Of a stretch of 10,050 bases of DNA, positions 1 through 5,858 are shown in pieces (within the stretch, counting starts at the first letter, position 1; every line of letters starts with the position of its first letter). Source of the stretch: Catenibacterium mitsuoka_A (GTDB lineage Bacteria; Bacillota_I; Bacilli_A; Erysipelotrichales; Coprobacillaceae); the NCBI RefSeq assembly GCF_964259225.1, contig NZ_CAXVKN010000075.1; one strand, written 5' to 3'. The position numbers and the translations under genes are program-made. The notes under the pieces were generated by a model. It ran no database searches, was not told where the DNA came from, and saw nothing but the letters and a program-made list of their open reading frames with translations.

Positions 1-677
1 ATTCAAATAGATTTACACTTGTAACTCCAAAGTCTGAAAATGATGTACGATTACAAGCTACACTTGGCAATCAGAACACCACGTGCTTGCCCGTGGGAGT
101 AGTCAGGTATGTAATAATGCTGGTATGTTGTCAGCTTTCATGATCAGTGCTTCAGTTGCTGAAGTTGTTGGTCTTCTTATCTTCCCTAAGGCTACTAAAG
201 CATTATCAAGAAAGAAAGCATTCTTATTCGCATGTGCATTACTTCCAATTGGTTTAATCTTATTACTTGTTGTTGGTTTTGTTTGCCCTACAAATATCTT
301 ATTAACTGCTATTGCAGGTATTATTGTTAAGACTGGTACTGGTCTAGAACTTGGATGCGCAATTGTATTCTTAGCTGATGTAGTAGACTATGGGGAATAT
401 GTATTAGGTGAAAGAAATGAAGGTGTTGTCTTCTCATTACAGACATTGATCGTTAAAATTAACAGCTGCCTTCACTTCACTCGCAATTGGTTTCGTACTA
501 GAACTTACTCGTTATATTCTAAATGCAGTGCAGTCACTTGCTACACAGAACTCAATTCGTGTATTAATGTGTGTTGTACCAACTATTGGTGTTATCTTAG
601 CTTATATCGTATTTAAGAAGAAATATAAGTTAGATGATGAATTCATGAAAAAAGTTGTAGAAAAAATTAATAGTTAA
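1..677 (+). pseudogene. Broken GPH/MelB-type sugar:cation symporter, C-terminal half
   Basis: Remnant of a glycoside-pentoside-hexuronide family symporter, an inner-membrane carrier that imports sugars with H+ or Na+. The reading frame is split over three frames. Positions 3-80 read a cytoplasmic-loop-like segment (RFTLVTPKSENDVRLQ). Positions 83-457 read LARGSS, then NAGMLSAFMISASVAE, hydrophobic helices and FLADVVDYGEYVLGERNEGV, a family-typical late helix and loop. Positions 459-677 continue with LTAAFTSLAIGFVLELTRYI and end in a basic tail, KKKYKLDDEFMKKV. The second break is a one-base insertion in the A run at 455-458: dropping one A joins VK to LTAAF without interruption. The first break near 80-110 seems to have lost a helix, because the loop passes almost directly to the next membrane segment. 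The N-terminal half lies outside the window. The family call is moderately sure; the exact sugar cannot be read. Sequencing error could explain the A-run break but not the first one. Confidence 0.6.
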
Positions 678-682
678 TTTTA

Positions 683-719
683 AAGAACAGGCTGATCAAA
701 ATCAGCTTGTTCTTATTTC
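683..719 (+). terminator. Hairpin terminator after the symporter remnant
   Basis: The arms AAGAACAGGCTGAT (683-696) and ATCAGCTTGTTCTT (701-714) pair over 14 bp with one G-U, around a CAAA loop. The tail is only weakly T-rich (ATTTCG), so termination may be inefficient. Confidence 0.6.
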
Positions 720-734
720 GCGTATATAATAAAA

Positions 735-1004
735 AGTGTTATATGTAATAATGATGATATGGCATTAGGAGTTTATGATTATTACAAAGAAAAGAATCTA
801 GCTCTACCTATTATTTTAGGTATCAACAACAGTCAGGAAATGAATGAGAAAATCATGTCTGGTGAAATATATGGTAGTGTAGATAACGATATGGATAAAC
901 AGGTATTAAGAATAGTTAAATGTATGGAATCTGTACTAAATGGAAATACTAAAAAATATAAGAAAGTCTGGTATAGTACACCTTATGCAGTCACAAGAGA
1001 ATAA
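735..1004 (+). pseudogene. C-terminal remnant of an MglB-like sugar-binding protein
   Basis: The frame reads SVICNNDDMALGVYDYYKEKN, then LPIILGINNSQEMNEKIMSG, then YGSVDNDMDKQ and VLNG, ending at a TAA. The ICNNDDMALG segment, followed by a glycine-rich strand and a late segment that reads like the last part of the binding fold, matches the C-terminal lobe of periplasmic-binding-protein type sugar receptors of ABC importers (galactose/glucose or ribose type). Such proteins are usually over 300 residues with a lipoprotein signal; here only about 90 residues survive and no start, RBS or signal peptide precedes them. An in-frame ATG at 759 lies inside the conserved motif and has no ribosome binding site, so it is not a credible start. 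The remnant starts directly after the preceding hairpin, which suggests a deletion joined the end of one sugar-transport gene to the tail of another. Fairly sure of the family, not of the ligand. Confidence 0.65.
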
Positions 1005-1009
1005 ACTAT

Positions 1010-1038
1010 TTGCATATATAATTCATCTATGTTAGTAT
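1010..1038 (+). promoter_or_regulatory. Possible promoter for the 58-residue membrane protein
   Basis: TTGCAT at 1010-1015 and TAGTAT at 1033-1038 are 17 bp apart, about 30 bp ahead of the start codon. The -10 box matches consensus at only four of six positions, so this is tentative. Confidence 0.3.
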
Positions 1039-1068
1039 GATTAGCATAAACTAACTAAGGAGAATTGA

Positions 1069-1245
1069 ATGAAAGCACATAAATATTGGTCTATTGGTGC
1101 ACTGATCACCATGATTTGTACTTTCTTAACAGGACATATGAATAAGATAGTTCATGCAGTGTTTGGTGTCATTGCACTTATTTGTATGATTGTGTCATTT
1201 TATTTAGGACATAGAATAACTTCAAGAAAAAGAAGAAAAAGATAG
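1069..1245 (+). CDS. Small two-helix membrane protein, 58 residues
   Basis: I do not recognise a family. The protein starts MKAHKYWSIGALITM, has a hydrophobic segment at about residues 8-21, a short HMNKIVHAV turn and a second hydrophobic segment at about 31-46, and ends in a strongly basic tail, SRKRRKR. By the positive-inside rule both ends would sit in the cytoplasm, giving a helical hairpin. The start is well supported: AAGGAGA at 1057-1063 lies 5 nt upstream of the ATG. A strong terminator begins 6 nt after the stop, so the gene looks like a single transcription unit. It is too short for many gene callers. Its neighbours give no functional hint: decayed sugar-transport genes lie upstream and a regulated wall protein downstream. 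Confidence is in the gene being real, not in a role. Confidence 0.7.
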   Translation: MKAHKYWSIGALITMICTFLTGHMNKIVHAVFGVIALICMIVSFYLGHRITSRKRRKR

Positions 1246-1251
1246 GCATGC

Positions 1252-1280
1252 GTCAGCGACGAAAGTTGTTGACTTTTTTT
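1252..1280 (+). terminator. Strong intrinsic terminator
   Basis: The arms GTCAGCGAC (1252-1260) and GTTGTTGAC (1265-1273) pair over 9 bp with two G-U pairs around a GAAA tetraloop, followed by seven T residues (1274-1280). It isolates the 58-residue gene from the wall-protein promoter. Confidence 0.85.
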
Positions 1281-1329
1281 GAATGAATAGATATTTATGA
1301 TATGTCGCAAACAACATGATATGTAACAG

Positions 1330-1343
1330 TGATAGCGTTTACA
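1330..1343 (+). promoter_or_regulatory. cre site (CcpA operator) over the -35 box
   Basis: TGATAGCGTTTACA matches the catabolite-responsive-element consensus TGWAANCGNTNWCA at all fixed positions but one (T for A at the fourth). Its right half is the -35 box of the wall-protein promoter. In Firmicutes, CcpA bound over a -35 box represses, so repression on preferred sugars is the natural reading. Another LacI-family regulator could use a similar site. Confidence 0.7.
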
Positions 1344-1366
1344 AATATATATTTGTAAGGTATAAT
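1338..1366 (+). promoter_or_regulatory. Sigma-A-type promoter of the wall-anchored protein
   Basis: TTTACA at 1338-1343 and a consensus TATAAT at 1361-1366 are separated by exactly 17 bp. The start codon is 37 bp past the -10 box. The -35 box is inside the cre site and the spacer is a perfect palindrome. Confidence 0.85.
1339..1358 (+). promoter_or_regulatory. Perfect 20-bp palindrome in the promoter spacer
   Basis: The ten-base arm TTACAAATAT is followed at once by its exact reverse complement. The site lies between the -35 and -10 boxes, overlapping the -35 box by five bases, so a protein bound there would block RNA polymerase. No regulator is assigned; the AT-rich centre lowers but does not remove its significance. 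Confidence 0.55.
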
Positions 1367-1403
1367 AATTTAGGGTATTGCATTAGAAACGGAGGGTAAA
1401 GAA

Positions 1404-3689
1404 ATGAAGAATAAGTTTTTTAAAATTGCATTATCTGCAGTCCTTTCACTATCCTGCTTAGCAGCAGGTTTCACTGGTGCATCAGGATTAGATGGAAATG
1501 CGAACAATATCACAAAAGATGGTTATACAATCACTAAAGTATCTCATCCAGATAGAGGGTCTGGACAGAGCGATGGTATTCTTCCTTTTGAGGTGATGGG
1601 TGAAGAAAGCAATCGTAATCAGAGTTATATATGGTCAAGTGTTGAATATGGCAACTATATATATCTAGGTACTTGCTGGAATCCAATCTCAGGTATTTAT
1701 TACAGAAATTTGAAAAATAATCTCACATCTCTTTTTGAAAAAAGAGGAGATAAGAATCCCGGTCAGAAGGCTGGAACAGTTGCGACAAACATCTTAAATG
1801 TGATGTATGATGGAAACTTCCCGGATGGAGCAACTTCTACAAAAGGGACACCATGTATTATGCGTGTCAATAAGTATACTTATGAAACAGAATTAGTTTA
1901 TGTTGAAAAAGAAAGTTCAGCATTCGTTAACTGGAACGGATATAGAATGGCTATGGAATACAAAGGTAAATTATACTTTGCATGCGCTGGTTATCCTACA
2001 TCTCGTTTATTACAGATTGATCCTAAGACAAAAGCAACAAAGGTTGTTATGCAGAAGACTGCAGAAAACTCAGCTTTTTCAAATGGTATTCGTGGTTTAA
2101 CAGTGATGAATGGTAAACTACTCGTTTCTCTTGCGACTGATGGCGCTGATCCTGATCATATGTTTGAAAATGGTTCACAGCTTCCACAGGCTTATCAGAA
2201 TGCGATTAAGGCAATCGCAAAGAAGGATGTACGTTATAAGGATGATAATCCAAGAATGCAAGGTGCACGCCTTCTTGAAACAGATGATCCTGAAAATGTA
2301 GATAGCTGGAAAGTCATTGCGAACCAGGAAACATTTGATAATCTGCCAGCATGCTGGATTCGTGATAGCATCAATGGTGGTGGATTATGGGATCTTGCGG
2401 AATTCAATGGTTCTCTTTATGTATCTATGGTTACAGGTAAGACAGATGCGACAACTGGTGTGACAAATAAACAGGGCTTTGCAGTCTATCGCGGTGATCC
2501 ACAAAAGGATGGTTCATGGAAATGGACTCCAATCATTGGTGATACATCTAAAGGGGCTAAATATGAATTTGGTTTAGGTAAGAAACAGTCATGTGCAGGT
2601 AATCTTTATGTATATAAGGATCATCTTTATATTGGCGGATATAACGACCCAATGCTTGATTTAGCTGAAATTGGTAATAAAGCAGATTTCCACTTACTTT
2701 ATCAGGATTTAAAGAATCCTGCCTGCTTGAACCGCATGGATAAAAATGGAAACATTGAACTAATCAATGATGATGGATTTGGAGCTGCTTCTACGCAGTA
2801 TCTATGGAGATTCTCTGAATACAACAATAAACTTGTTATTGGTACATTTGATATCACTACACTCGCAAAAGGATTTACACAGCTTACTGATGGCAGTCTT
2901 TCAGAAATGACACCTGAAGAATTCAAGAAGAAGATGGATTATGTAGAAGATCTTCTTGAAAGCTTAAAGAAGGATCCTTCTGGAGTTGCAGTTGCATCTG
3001 AAGATGAATCAGTAGATGAAATGATGGATCAGCTAGAAGATATGAAAGATATCGTAGAAGGAGACAACAGATCAAGAGAAGTAGATCAAGATATTGTTGA
3101 AGTATATGATGAACTCATTGAAAACTATAAGAAATTTGTTAAACCATTATTACATGAAATTAATCCAGAACTTGAAAAACAGATTGATGATATTATCTTG
3201 AATAGTACAGTAGAAAACTTTGTATACTATTATGGATGCAGTCAGATTGTGTCTAAACAGGAAGCAGGATGTGATGTATTGGTTTCATCTGATGGTGTTC
3301 ACTTTGATGCATTAACTCGTAATGGATTTAATGATAAGTATAACCATGGTGGACGTGCATTTATTCCTACTGATAATGGTTTATTCCTTGGCATGGCTAA
3401 TCCATTCTGGGGTGCTCAGCTTTGGAGAATCACAGATGGATCAGAGAATCCAAAACCAGATACAGATAAAACTAATAAACCGGATACAGATAAAACTGAT
3501 AAACCAGAAATCAAGGAAGATCAGCCATCTGATAAAGGTAATACAACTATAAAACCTACAGAAACTAAAAAAGAAGACAAGAAGAAAGTCAATACAGGTG
3601 ATCATACTCAGGTGATGATCTATGTAGCTGCAATTATCATCTCAAGTCTAGCTGTAGTATTATTAAAACGTAAAAAAGCAGAAAACTAA
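1404..3689 (+). CDS. Wall-anchored secreted protein, propeller-like, sortase NTGD signal
   Basis: This is a 761-residue surface protein of unknown function. Residues 1-27 are a signal peptide (KNKFFK, then a hydrophobic stretch, then SCLAAGFTGASG). The ectodomain repeats short strand motifs ending in a hydrophobic-G or A turn: GNYIYLGT (about 83-90), GKLYFACAG (188-196), GKLLVSLATDG (237-247), GSLYVSMVTG (336-345), DHLYIGGYN (406-414), NKLVIGTFD (475-483) and NGLFLGMANPFWGAQLWRI (658-676). This spacing suggests a beta-propeller. An acidic helical segment, about 500-603, interrupts the last blades. Residues 677-728 are a Pro/Lys/Asp-rich wall spacer with two copies of PDTDKTNK/PDTDKTDK. NTGD (730-733), a hydrophobic helix (about 738-755) and the tail KRKKAEN form a non-LPXTG sortase signal. 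The start is set by GGAGGGTAAAG just upstream. It is transcribed alone, with cre-type control, so a role in using or sensing a carbon source at the surface is plausible but not shown. Confidence 0.85.
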   Translation: MKNKFFKIALSAVLSLSCLAAGFTGASGLDGNANNITKDGYTITKVSHPDRGSGQSDGILPFEVMGEESNRNQSYIWSSVEYGNYIYLGTCWNPISGIYYRNLKNNLTSLFEKRGDKNPGQKAGTVATNILNVMYDGNFPDGATSTKGTPCIMRVNKYTYETELVYVEKESSAFVNWNGYRMAMEYKGKLYFACAGYPTSRLLQIDPKTKATKVVMQKTAENSAFSNGIRGLTVMNGKLLVSLATDGADPDHMFENGSQLPQAYQNAIKAIAKKDVRYKDDNPRMQGARLLETDDPENVDSWKVIANQETFDNLPACWIRDSINGGGLWDLAEFNGSLYVSMVTGKTDATTGVTNKQGFAVYRGDPQKDGSWKWTPIIGDTSKGAKYEFGLGKKQSCAGNLYVYKDHLYIGGYNDPMLDLAEIGNKADFHLLYQDLKNPACLNRMDKNGNIELINDDGFGAASTQYLWRFSEYNNKLVIGTFDITTLAKGFTQLTDGSLSEMTPEEFKKKMDYVEDLLESLKKDPSGVAVASEDESVDEMMDQLEDMKDIVEGDNRSREVDQDIVEVYDELIENYKKFVKPLLHEINPELEKQIDDIILNSTVENFVYYYGCSQIVSKQEAGCDVLVSSDGVHFDALTRNGFNDKYNHGGRAFIPTDNGLFLGMANPFWGAQLWRITDGSENPKPDTDKTNKPDTDKTDKPEIKEDQPSDKGNTTIKPTETKKEDKKKVNTGDHTQVMIYVAAIIISSLAVVLLKRKKAEN
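3456..3503 (+). repeat. Two 24-bp direct repeats in the wall-spacer coding region
   Basis: The copies at 3456-3479 and 3480-3503 are identical at 22 of 24 bases and encode PDTDKTNK and PDTDKTDK. Such repeats let the spacer between ectodomain and sorting signal change length by slippage. Confidence 0.8.
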
Positions 3690-3704
3690 ACAATACCTAT
3701 CTCT

Positions 3705-3738
3705 CAGGTCGATGATTTAAATCATTGACCTGTTTTTT
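3705..3738 (+). terminator. Strong terminator after the wall-protein gene
   Basis: The arms at 3705-3718 (CAGGTCGATGATTT) and 3719-3732 pair over their whole length with a single G-U, the innermost bases forming the loop, and are followed by six T residues. Confidence 0.85.
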
Positions 3739-3739
3739 A

Positions 3740-3768
3740 TTGACAAGTGTATCTACAAGGCATGTAGT
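3740..3768 (+). promoter_or_regulatory. Promoter of the MarR-family gene
   Basis: A consensus -35 box TTGACA (3740-3745) lies 17 bp before TGTAGT (3763-3768), a -10 box with four of six matches. The -10 box overlaps the first operator palindrome by two bases. Confidence 0.5.
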
Positions 3769-3801
3769 TCTATATAGAACGATAAAGGTTCTAATTAGAA
3801 C
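3767..3801 (+). promoter_or_regulatory. Tandem palindromic operators of the MarR-family repressor
   Basis: GTTCTATATAGAAC (3767-3780) and GTTCTAATTAGAAC (3788-3801) are both perfect 14-bp palindromes that share GTTCTA-WW-TAGAAC. Their centres are 21 bp apart, two helix turns, so two dimers would sit on the same face. The first abuts the -10 box and the second lies just before the ribosome binding site, as expected for autorepression by the adjacent MarR protein. Confidence 0.8.
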
Positions 3802-3819
3802 TAGGAAGGGAGGCTTATT

Positions 3820-4251
3820 ATGTATTTCTGGGATCAATATAAGACGATTACTCTTTATTATGAAATGCTGACAGCACCTACCTGTGATAAATACAATCTT
3901 AAAAAGATGGAATATGACATATTGATGTTCTTGTATCAAAATCCTGAATACAATACAGCAGCGGATATTGTCAGAATAAGAAAATCGACTAAATCCCATG
4001 TTTCCACTGCCTTAAAGGTATTAGAAGAACGGGGATACATTACTAAGAAAACCTCTTCTAATAATAAGAAGCGTGTAGAACTATTCTTAGAAGATTCTGC
4101 CAATGAAATTGTGAAAGAAGGTTTGACTGTTCAAAACCAATTTGCGTATGACATGCTTCAAGGTTTAACAGAAGATGAAATAAAAGTATGTAGAAAAGTA
4201 TTTGAAAAGATTTGTAGAAATGCGGAAGAATGCATTCAAAAGAAAGGATGA
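3820..4251 (+). CDS. MarR-family transcriptional regulator, 143 residues
   Basis: A cytoplasmic DNA-binding protein of the winged-helix MarR family, which works as a dimer and is normally released from DNA by a small ligand or oxidant. The layout is typical: an N-terminal dimerisation helix (about 1-25), helix EYDILMFLYQNPE (31-43), the helix-turn-helix AADIVRIRKSTKSHVSTALKV (47-67), LEERGYITKK leading into the beta wing with a basic hairpin, SSNNKKRVELFLE (79-91), and a C-terminal dimerisation helix (about 100-140). Its length is normal for the family. The start is fixed by AAGGGAGG at 3806-3813, 6 nt ahead of the ATG. Tandem palindromes over its promoter suggest autorepression. Its stop codon TGA shares two bases with an ATG at 4248 and sits six bases before the start of a disabled membrane-protein gene, so these were one operon. 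Cysteines at 22, 124, 132 and 138 allow redox sensing, but nothing shows it. Confidence 0.88.
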   Translation: MYFWDQYKTITLYYEMLTAPTCDKYNLKKMEYDILMFLYQNPEYNTAADIVRIRKSTKSHVSTALKVLEERGYITKKTSSNNKKRVELFLEDSANEIVKEGLTVQNQFAYDMLQGLTEDEIKVCRKVFEKICRNAEECIQKKG

Positions 4252-4256
4252 TTATT

Positions 4257-4936
4257 ATGACTTAAAATATGTACCTAAAAAGTCTGATATCATAGAGGCT
4301 ATCTTTGATACCTGTTACTTATTATTTGATTTAGTCGCGGGTTTTATCTTTTTAGCTAAGGCTGACGGTAATATGCTATTTACTTGATATGGTATCTTAA
4401 CTCTTACTTTATGTGGCGGAGATGCTTTCCACTTAGTTCCTAGAATCATTAGAGCTTTCAAAGGAACTGATGAGAAAATTAAGAAACAACATGGTATAAG
4501 TTTGCAGGTTTCTTCTATTACTATGACTGTTTTCTATATTATCTTACTTTATATTTGGAAACTCACATTCCCAACTCTTTTTGCTCCATTTATTGTAGAA
4601 GCAATGATCTACATTTCTGCAATCATTAGAATTGTCATATGTTTCTTACCACAAAATGACTGGTGTGGGGATGAAGGTAACTTAAAACTATCTATGATCA
4701 GAAATGCAGTATTTGCAGTAACTAGTATTGGAATAATTATCCTATATGCGATGAGTGGTAATATTGGTAACCTTCACATGACTAGAATGGTTGCAGCTAT
4801 TATTATCTCATTTGGCTGTTATTTGCCAGTCACATTATTAAGTAAGAAAAAAACTAAAGTTGGTTTATTAATGATTCCTAAAACATGTGCCTATATGTGG
4901 GTGATTGTAATGGGATTACAGCTATTATTCAAATAA
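4257..4936 (+). pseudogene. Disabled multi-pass membrane protein of the MarR operon
   Basis: Conceptually this is a protein of about 226 residues with at least six hydrophobic segments. The best start is the ATG at 4257, with AAAGGA (4243-4248) as RBS. That frame stops after MT at TAA 4263-4265. Adding one T near 4262 would restore MTLKYVPKKSD and continue the frame, so a one-base deletion is likely. The frame then runs through DIIEAIFDTCYLLFDLVAGF to a TGA at 4385-4387 inside NMLFT*YGILTLTLCGGDAF. After that it stays open to 4936 with further helices (SSITMTVFYIILLYIWK, AVFAVTSIGIIILYA, MVAAIIISFGCYLPV). The coding character continues across both lesions, so the damage is recent. TGA is a true stop in neighbouring genes, so readthrough as tryptophan is unlikely. 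No function is known to me. It lies within a few bases of the MarR gene and before the flavodoxin, so it was probably a regulated target. Confidence 0.8.
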
Positions 4937-4939
4937 AAT

Positions 4940-4956
4940 AGTGCTATAATAGTACT
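4940..4956 (+). promoter_or_regulatory. Extended -10 promoter inside an imperfect palindrome
   Basis: TGCTATAAT (4942-4950) is a TGn-extended consensus -10 box; no good -35 box is visible. It sits in AGTGCTAT-A-ATAGTACT, a 17-bp palindrome with one mismatched pair. The half-sites resemble the MarR operators (AGTTCTA, TAGAAC), but the centre is one base longer. Confidence 0.55.
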
Positions 4957-4982
4957 GTAATAAATCATTAAGTGAGGTAGAA

Positions 4983-5483
4983 ATGATGGAAAAAGAAAGA
5001 TATTCAATACTATATAGTTCTACAACAGGTAATACAAAGATGCTTGCAGAAGCAATTCGTGATACGTTATCTGAAGAAGACTGTGATTATTTTGGACCAT
5101 GTAAAGAAGTAGATTCAGATTTGCTTTATATTGGTTTCTGGACAGATAAAGGCAATGCGGATGCAACAACTCTTAAACTATTAGAAACCTTAAAGAATAA
5201 GAAGATTTTCTTATTTGGTACAGCAGGATTTGGAGTAAGTGAAGAATATTTCCAGAGAATTCTAAATAATGTGAAAACAAGCATTGATGCAAGTAATACA
5301 ATTGTAGGTGAGTACATGTGTCAAGGTAAGATGCCACAATCTGTACGTGATCGATATGTGATGATGAAAGCACAGCCTGATCATATGCCTAATATTGATA
5401 TGCTCATTGAAAACTTTGATCAAGCTTTAACTCATCCTGATAAAAATGATTTAAATAACTTAAAAAATAAAATTTTAGGATAA
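4983..5483 (+). CDS. Flavodoxin-family protein, 166 residues
   Basis: A cytoplasmic FMN-binding electron-transfer protein or flavin-dependent reductase partner. The FMN phosphate loop is visible as YSSTTGNTKMLAEAI (residues 11-25, SxTTGNT). The following strands and loops are DLLYIGFWTDKGNADATT (46-63), where the W and the acidic GF-W region would contact the flavin, and KKIFLFGTAGFG (74-85), the third flavin loop. A helical C-terminal third carries QGKMPQSVRDRY and a Pro-His-Met segment. Length and order fit the long-chain flavodoxin-like group common in gut Firmicutes, which includes the BilS-type partner of bilirubin reductase; no BilR-like gene is visible here, so that role is not claimed. 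Start at 4983 or 4986: GTGAGG at 4972-4977 supports either. It has its own promoter and terminator and follows a disabled gene of the MarR operon, so it may belong to the same regulon. Confidence 0.82.
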   Translation: MMEKERYSILYSSTTGNTKMLAEAIRDTLSEEDCDYFGPCKEVDSDLLYIGFWTDKGNADATTLKLLETLKNKKIFLFGTAGFGVSEEYFQRILNNVKTSIDASNTIVGEYMCQGKMPQSVRDRYVMMKAQPDHMPNIDMLIENFDQALTHPDKNDLNNLKNKILG

Positions 5484-5488
5484 TAGTG

Positions 5489-5523
5489 AAGCATAAGGGG
5501 ATGAATCTCTTATGCTTTTCTCT
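5489..5523 (+). terminator. Terminator after the flavodoxin-like gene
   Basis: AAGCATAAG (5489-5497) pairs with CTTATGCTT (5509-5517), extended inward by G-U and G-C pairs around a short loop, and is followed by a T-rich tail (TTTCTCTT). Confidence 0.75.
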
Positions 5524-5540
5524 TATGAAAGGAGGAAAGT

Positions 5541-5735
5541 GTGATTATTCATGAACTCAACTGGTTGTGGTCATTACTTGGTATTGCGTTACTTTGTGCT
5601 TTTATTGCATTATTAATCTGTAAAACCGTATACAAACAGGCAAGCATGAAAGTATTGATTATTGTTGCAGTCATAGGATTCTTACTGGGAGTCCTAGGTG
5701 TATTTATTTATGCCAGTCAGGCTATGCCTTTGTAG
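5541..5735 (+). CDS. Small two-helix membrane protein, 64 residues, GTG start
   Basis: Family not recognised. The protein has a short N-terminus (MIIHELNWLW), a hydrophobic segment at about residues 9-27 (LLGIALLCAFIALLI), a basic turn (CKTVYKQASMK) and a second hydrophobic segment at about 38-57 (VLIIVAVIGFLLGVLGVFIY), ending in ASQAMPL. The GTG at 5541 is chosen because a full-strength AAAGGAGG (5528-5535) lies 5 nt upstream; the next in-frame ATG (about 5646) would cut off the first helix and has no RBS. The basic loop between helices predicts both termini outside the cytoplasm. It follows the flavodoxin terminator by under 20 bp, so expression needs readthrough or a promoter hidden in the terminator region; I see no clear one. 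There is no clear terminator after it. Confidence 0.65.
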   Translation: MIIHELNWLWSLLGIALLCAFIALLICKTVYKQASMKVLIIVAVIGFLLGVLGVFIYASQAMPL

Positions 5736-5822
5736 TTAACTTCCTTTGCGATATAGAGGCAGTTGGGCTGTTTTGTGTATCATTAAGTAAAAAGTTTTAA
5801 ACTAGAATAGTGACTCGATTTG

Positions 5823-5831
5823 TGTTATGGT
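5823..5831 (+). promoter_or_regulatory. Possible extended -10 promoter for the 81-residue protein
   Basis: TGTTATGGT carries a TGn extension before a moderate -10 box, 27 bp ahead of the start codon. No -35 box of quality is seen. The rest of 5736-5858 shows nothing further I can name. Confidence 0.3.
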
Positions 5832-5858
5832 AGTGAGTAAGAAAGAGGTGTATTTTAT

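Noticed and set aside
108..753. 12-base direct repeat TATGTAATAATG as recombination site
   Set aside because: It codes CNN within family-typical segments of two unrelated genes, so convergent coding explains it; kept only as a side note.
3697..3999. Minus-strand open frame of 100 codons across the MarR promoter
   Set aside because: It overlaps the terminator, tandem operators and MarR coding start, and has no RBS or family resemblance.
4202..4387. Separate 61-residue gene starting inside the MarR gene
   Set aside because: Its first part is MarR in another frame; its second part is the frameshifted start of the membrane pseudogene.
4385..4387. TGA read as tryptophan
   Set aside because: The MarR gene ends in TGA and a separate frameshift also breaks this gene, so a mutation to stop is simpler than recoding.
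4502..4936. Stand-alone 144-residue membrane protein
   Set aside because: The frame is open with sensible coding upstream to the TGA at 4385, the apparent start (TTG) has no RBS, and it reads as the second part of the disabled gene.
5755..5778. Terminator after the 64-residue protein (GGCAG...CTGTTTTG)
   Set aside because: The stem is only about four base pairs with one G-U and the T run is interrupted.
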